From Sinorhizobium shofinae (GTDB lineage Bacteria; Pseudomonadota; Alphaproteobacteria; Rhizobiales; Rhizobiaceae), in contig MBFK01000093.1 in NCBI GenBank assembly GCA_001704765.1, forward strand, positions 125,955 through 189,954: 64,000 nucleotides of DNA, read 5' to 3'. The notes beneath the pieces are model-generated. The model was not told the origin of the DNA and did no database searches. It saw only the letters and a list, made by a program, of their open reading frames with translations. The translations under genes were made by a program, and so were the position numbers. Shown piece by piece: positions 61,439 through 64,000 of this stretch (position 1 is the first letter of the stretch; every line of letters starts with the position of its first letter).

Positions 61439-61729
61439 ATGAGCGATCGCGGCCCCCAACAGTTGAAGAAAACCTGGATGATCCTCGTCTTGATGGTTCT
61501 CGCCGGCATGCTGCTCTCGTTCAAGGTCCAGGACCCTGCGGCTCCGCTGGTTCTCACGCTAGCCTTGCTGACGCTCGCGGTGTTGAAAGCCCGTCTCGTG
61601 GTGCTGGATTTTCTGGGCTTGCGTTCGGGTTCTCGGGTCTTGCGGGTCGGCCTTATCGCCTGGCCGCTCTTCTTTGCGCTGGCCGCTGCGGCAAAAGCGC
61701 TCATCGCGGCCGTTTCGCTGAGCGGTTGA
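61439..61729 (+). CDS. norF: NorF-like small membrane protein (cytochrome c oxidase subunit IV family)
   Basis: 96 aa with three hydrophobic segments; begins MSDRGPQQLKKTWMILVLMV and resembles the COX4-pro small subunits. In Paracoccus norF follows norE and is needed for full NO reductase activity. The gene order here is the same. The sequence match itself is weak because of its size. Confidence 0.75.
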   Translation: MSDRGPQQLKKTWMILVLMVLAGMLLSFKVQDPAAPLVLTLALLTLAVLKARLVVLDFLGLRSGSRVLRVGLIAWPLFFALAAAAKALIAAVSLSG

Positions 61730-61748
61730 AGGGCTCTTCGCCTCTTGT

Positions 61749-61762
61749 TTGCCGAAACGCAA
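61749..61762. promoter_or_regulatory. NnrR-type box upstream of norC
   Basis: TTGCCGAAACGCAA fits TTGY-N6-RCAA, the NnrR target pattern. The centre is about 136 bp from norC, leaving a leader of about 95 bases if activation is class II. Confidence 0.65.
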
Positions 61763-61891
61763 AGAACGCCTGCGCGCAAACCTTAGAAGAGATCGCGTTT
61801 ACCGGTGGGCGGGGACTCCGCGGCCGACCGGCGGGAATTGCTCAGGCCGGCCCGCATTTTCGCGGCCTCCGGAAATCGAAAGGACCATGGG

Positions 61892-62344
61892 ATGGCAGAA
61901 CGCCTTACCAAGACAGGGGCACGTAACGTCTTCTACGGCGGCTCCATCTTCTTCTTCGCGATCTTTGTCGGCCTCACGGCCCACAGCCACTACTACATGA
62001 AGACCCAATCCACCGACGAGACGACCCTGACGGCCTCCGTCGCGCGCGGCAAGCACGTCTGGGAGAAGAACTCCTGCATCAACTGCCACACCCTGCTCGG
62101 CGAGGGCGCCTATTTCGCGCCGGAGCTTGGCAACGTGTGGAAGCGGTGGGGCGGCGAGTCCGACCCGGAAGGCGCGCGCGAGACGCTCAAATCCTGGATG
62201 GCGGCACAGCCCTCCGGCGCCGAGGGCCGGCGGCAGATGCCGCAATTCAATCTCACCGAGCAGGAACTGAACGACCTTGCCGACTTCCTCGAATGGACGA
62301 GCCGCATCAAGACTCAGAGCTGGCCTCCGAACGAGGCGGGCTGA
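61892..62344 (+). CDS. norC: Nitric oxide reductase cytochrome c subunit NorC
   Basis: 150 aa. One N-terminal membrane anchor (residues ~13-31), then a periplasmic monohaem cytochrome c with CINCH (Cys62, Cys65, His66) and probable axial Met116. It passes electrons to NorB during reduction of NO to N2O. norB follows after 24 bp. Confidence 0.97.
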   Translation: MAERLTKTGARNVFYGGSIFFFAIFVGLTAHSHYYMKTQSTDETTLTASVARGKHVWEKNSCINCHTLLGEGAYFAPELGNVWKRWGGESDPEGARETLKSWMAAQPSGAEGRRQMPQFNLTEQELNDLADFLEWTSRIKTQSWPPNEAG

Positions 62345-62368
62345 GACGGCGGGACAAGGAGAAAAGAT

Positions 62369-63715
62369 ATGAAATATCAAACGCAAAAGGTCGCGATGCT
62401 GTATTTCTACGGTGCGCTCGGCCTGTTTCTCGCCCAGGTCCTGTTCGGAGTGCTCGCCGGCACGATCTACGTGCTGCCCAACACGCTCTCTGAACTGCTG
62501 CCCTTCAACATCGTTCGCATGGTGCATACCAACGCACTGATCGTCTGGCTGCTGATGGGCTTCATGGGCGCCACCTATTACCTCTTGCCGGAAGAGGCCG
62601 AGACGGAACTCTACAGCCCGAAGATCGCGGTCGCGCAATTCTGGATCTTCCTGGTGGCGGCGGCCGTTGCGGTCGTAGGGTATCTCTTCCACATCCATGA
62701 AGGCAGGGAATTCCTCGAGCAGCCCTTTGCGATCAAGGTCGGCATTGTCGTCGTGGCGCTGATGTTTCTCTTCAACATCACCCTGACGGTCTTGAAGGGC
62801 CGCAAGACGACGGTGACCAACATCCTGATCTTCGGTCTTTGGGGCGTGGCGATCTTCTTCCTCTTCGCCTTCTACAACCCGATCAATCTCGCGCTCGACA
62901 AGATGTACTGGTGGTATGTCGTTCATCTCTGGGTCGAAGGCGTGTGGGAGCTGATCATGGCCTCTGTCCTGGCCTTCCTGATGATCAAGCTCAACGGCAT
63001 CGACCGCGAGGTCGTCGAAAAATGGCTCTACGTCATCGTCGGCCTGGCGCTCTTCTCCGGCATCCTCGGCACCGGCCACCACTACTACTGGATCGGCGCG
63101 CCGGGCTACTGGCAGTGGATCGGCTCGCTGTTCTCCACGCTCGAGGTCGCGCCCTTCTTCACCATGGTGATCTTCACCTTTGTGATGACCTGGAAGGCTG
63201 GCCGCAAGCATCCGAACAAGGCGGCACTCCTCTGGTCGATCGGCTGCTCGGTGATGGCGTTCTTCGGCGCCGGCGTCTGGGGCTTCCTGCACACGCTGTC
63301 GTCGGTCAACTACTACACCCACGGAACGCAGGTCACCGCCGCGCACGGGCACCTCGCCTTCTTTGGTGCCTATGTGATGCTCAACCTTGCCGTCATGGCC
63401 TATGCCATTCCGGAGATCCGCGGCCGGGCGCCCTATAACCAGTGGCTGTCGATCGTGAGCTTCTGGGCCATGTGCAGCGCCATGTCGGTCATGACCTTCG
63501 CGCTCACTTTCGCCGGCGTCGTCCAGGTTCACCTGCAGCGGGTCCTCGGCGAGAGCTTCATGGCCGTGCAGGATCAGCTCGCGCTCTTCTACTGGGTGCG
63601 CCTCGGCTCCGGCTTGGTCGTGCTTATCTCGGCGCTGATGTTCATCTGGGCCGTGCTGGTCCCCGGCCGAAGCCGCAGCCCGGTGCCCAGTCAGGCCGTC
63701 CAACCTGCTGAATGA
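62369..63715 (+). CDS. norB: Nitric oxide reductase catalytic subunit NorB (cNOR)
   Basis: 448 aa, 12 hydrophobic segments, haem-copper oxidase fold without copper. Ligands are visible: His53 and His328 (low-spin haem b), His326 (haem b3), and non-haem iron ligands His186, Glu190, His237 and His238. The length is that of cytochrome c-dependent NORs, without the N-terminal extension of quinol NORs. Works with NorC. A strong hairpin separates it from norQ. Confidence 0.98.
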   Translation: MKYQTQKVAMLYFYGALGLFLAQVLFGVLAGTIYVLPNTLSELLPFNIVRMVHTNALIVWLLMGFMGATYYLLPEEAETELYSPKIAVAQFWIFLVAAAVAVVGYLFHIHEGREFLEQPFAIKVGIVVVALMFLFNITLTVLKGRKTTVTNILIFGLWGVAIFFLFAFYNPINLALDKMYWWYVVHLWVEGVWELIMASVLAFLMIKLNGIDREVVEKWLYVIVGLALFSGILGTGHHYYWIGAPGYWQWIGSLFSTLEVAPFFTMVIFTFVMTWKAGRKHPNKAALLWSIGCSVMAFFGAGVWGFLHTLSSVNYYTHGTQVTAAHGHLAFFGAYVMLNLAVMAYAIPEIRGRAPYNQWLSIVSFWAMCSAMSVMTFALTFAGVVQVHLQRVLGESFMAVQDQLALFYWVRLGSGLVVLISALMFIWAVLVPGRSRSPVPSQAVQPAE

Positions 63716-63720
63716 GGTAC

Positions 63721-63750
63721 GGCGGGCGGTCCGCTGACGGGCCGCCCGCC
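63721..63750 (+). terminator. Intra-operon hairpin between norB and norQ
   Basis: Twelve-bp stem GGCGGGCGGTCC/GGGCCGCCCGCC (one G-T pair) with a 6-base loop, five bases after the norB stop. No T run follows, so it may stabilise the norCB message or attenuate norQ rather than stop transcription. Confidence 0.5.
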
Positions 63751-63783
63751 TCTTGTCCTCCCAATCGATTTCGGAGTCTTCCC

Positions 63784-64000
63784 ATGAACATCGCCCTGAA
63801 AAACCCGCTGACTGCGGAATGCAACATCCCGGCCTATTCCCCCTCGGGCCAGGAATGTGCGCTCTTCGAAAGCGCCTGGGTTCGCCAGCTGCCGCTGCTC
63901 CTGAAGGGCCCGACCGGCTGCGGCAAGACGCGCTTCGTCGCGCATATGGCAGGAAGGCTAGGCCTGCCGCTCGCAACCGTATCGTGCCATGACGACCTTG
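63784..64000 (+). CDS. norQ: NorQ MoxR-type AAA+ ATPase, N-terminal part (runs off the window)
   Basis: Seventy-two codons are visible: MNIALKNPLTAECNIPAYSP, then the Walker A loop LLLKGPTGCGKTRFVAHMAG. NorQ with NorD inserts non-haem iron into NorB. The order norCBQ(D) is the usual one. The rest of the gene and norD should follow beyond the edge. Confidence 0.93.
   Translation, partial: MNIALKNPLTAECNIPAYSPSGQECALFESAWVRQLPLLLKGPTGCGKTRFVAHMAGRLGLPLATVSCHDDL

Noticed and set aside
61799-63976. 725-codon open frame opposite norC and norB
   Set aside because: Antisense shadow with runs of Asp/Glu/Arg/His and no fold; norC and norB carry all their catalytic residues.

Overview
The window looks like chromosome of a Sinorhizobium/Ensifer-type alphaproteobacterium (Rhizobiaceae). 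It is GC-rich. It carries the rhizobial blocks hemB - membrane protein - ldtR - L,D-transpeptidase - glyA - nrdR - ribD - ribE and ribH - nusB - MFS - hppA - bamE-like - cytochrome bc1 chaperone - yceD - plsX - fabH - ihfA - merR. It also has an lpiA-acvB pair, a lone extra groEL and Rhizobiaceae-type intergenic palindromic repeats. The species is not assigned. I saw no tRNA, rRNA, CRISPR array, transposase or integrase.

Layout. 1-1616: partial RNase T2 and a small secreted protein, then rlmJ, all minus strand. 1685-8558: a molybdopterin oxidoreductase, nudK, and the lysyl-phosphatidylglycerol synthase/hydrolase pair lpiA-acvB. 8571-16169: purM-purN (minus), then a permease, hdaA, ppk and ppx (plus). 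16242-22966 (minus): a phytase-like secreted protein behind a strong Pho-box array, an adenylate/guanylate cyclase, rnd, a multicopper oxidase and an MFS protein. 23264-33362: aspS, orphan groEL with a 72-aa neighbour, a periplasmic protein, parC, an ArsR regulator, an EamA transporter and the N-end-rule transferase bpt. 33550-53737: the conserved rhizobial core blocks listed above.

53745-64000 is different. It is an anaerobic-respiration locus: a universal stress protein; ubiT-ubiU-ubiV (oxygen-independent ubiquinone hydroxylation) with a coupled unknown gene; a divergent ubiD decarboxylase; nnrU with two small unknown genes; and the nitric oxide reductase cluster norE-norF-norC-norB-norQ, which runs off the window. 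Four TTG-N8-CAA palindromes of the FNR/FixK/NnrR class lie in its promoter regions, so the locus reads as one low-oxygen/NO regulon. It couples quinone supply without O2 to NO respiration.

The most interesting points are this ubi-nor coupling with its unknown coupled small genes, the five-unit 11-bp Pho array before the phytase-like gene, a cyclase with an altered substrate-selecting lysine, the orphan groEL, and two dispersed palindromic repeats in the ldtR-ldtP intergenic region.
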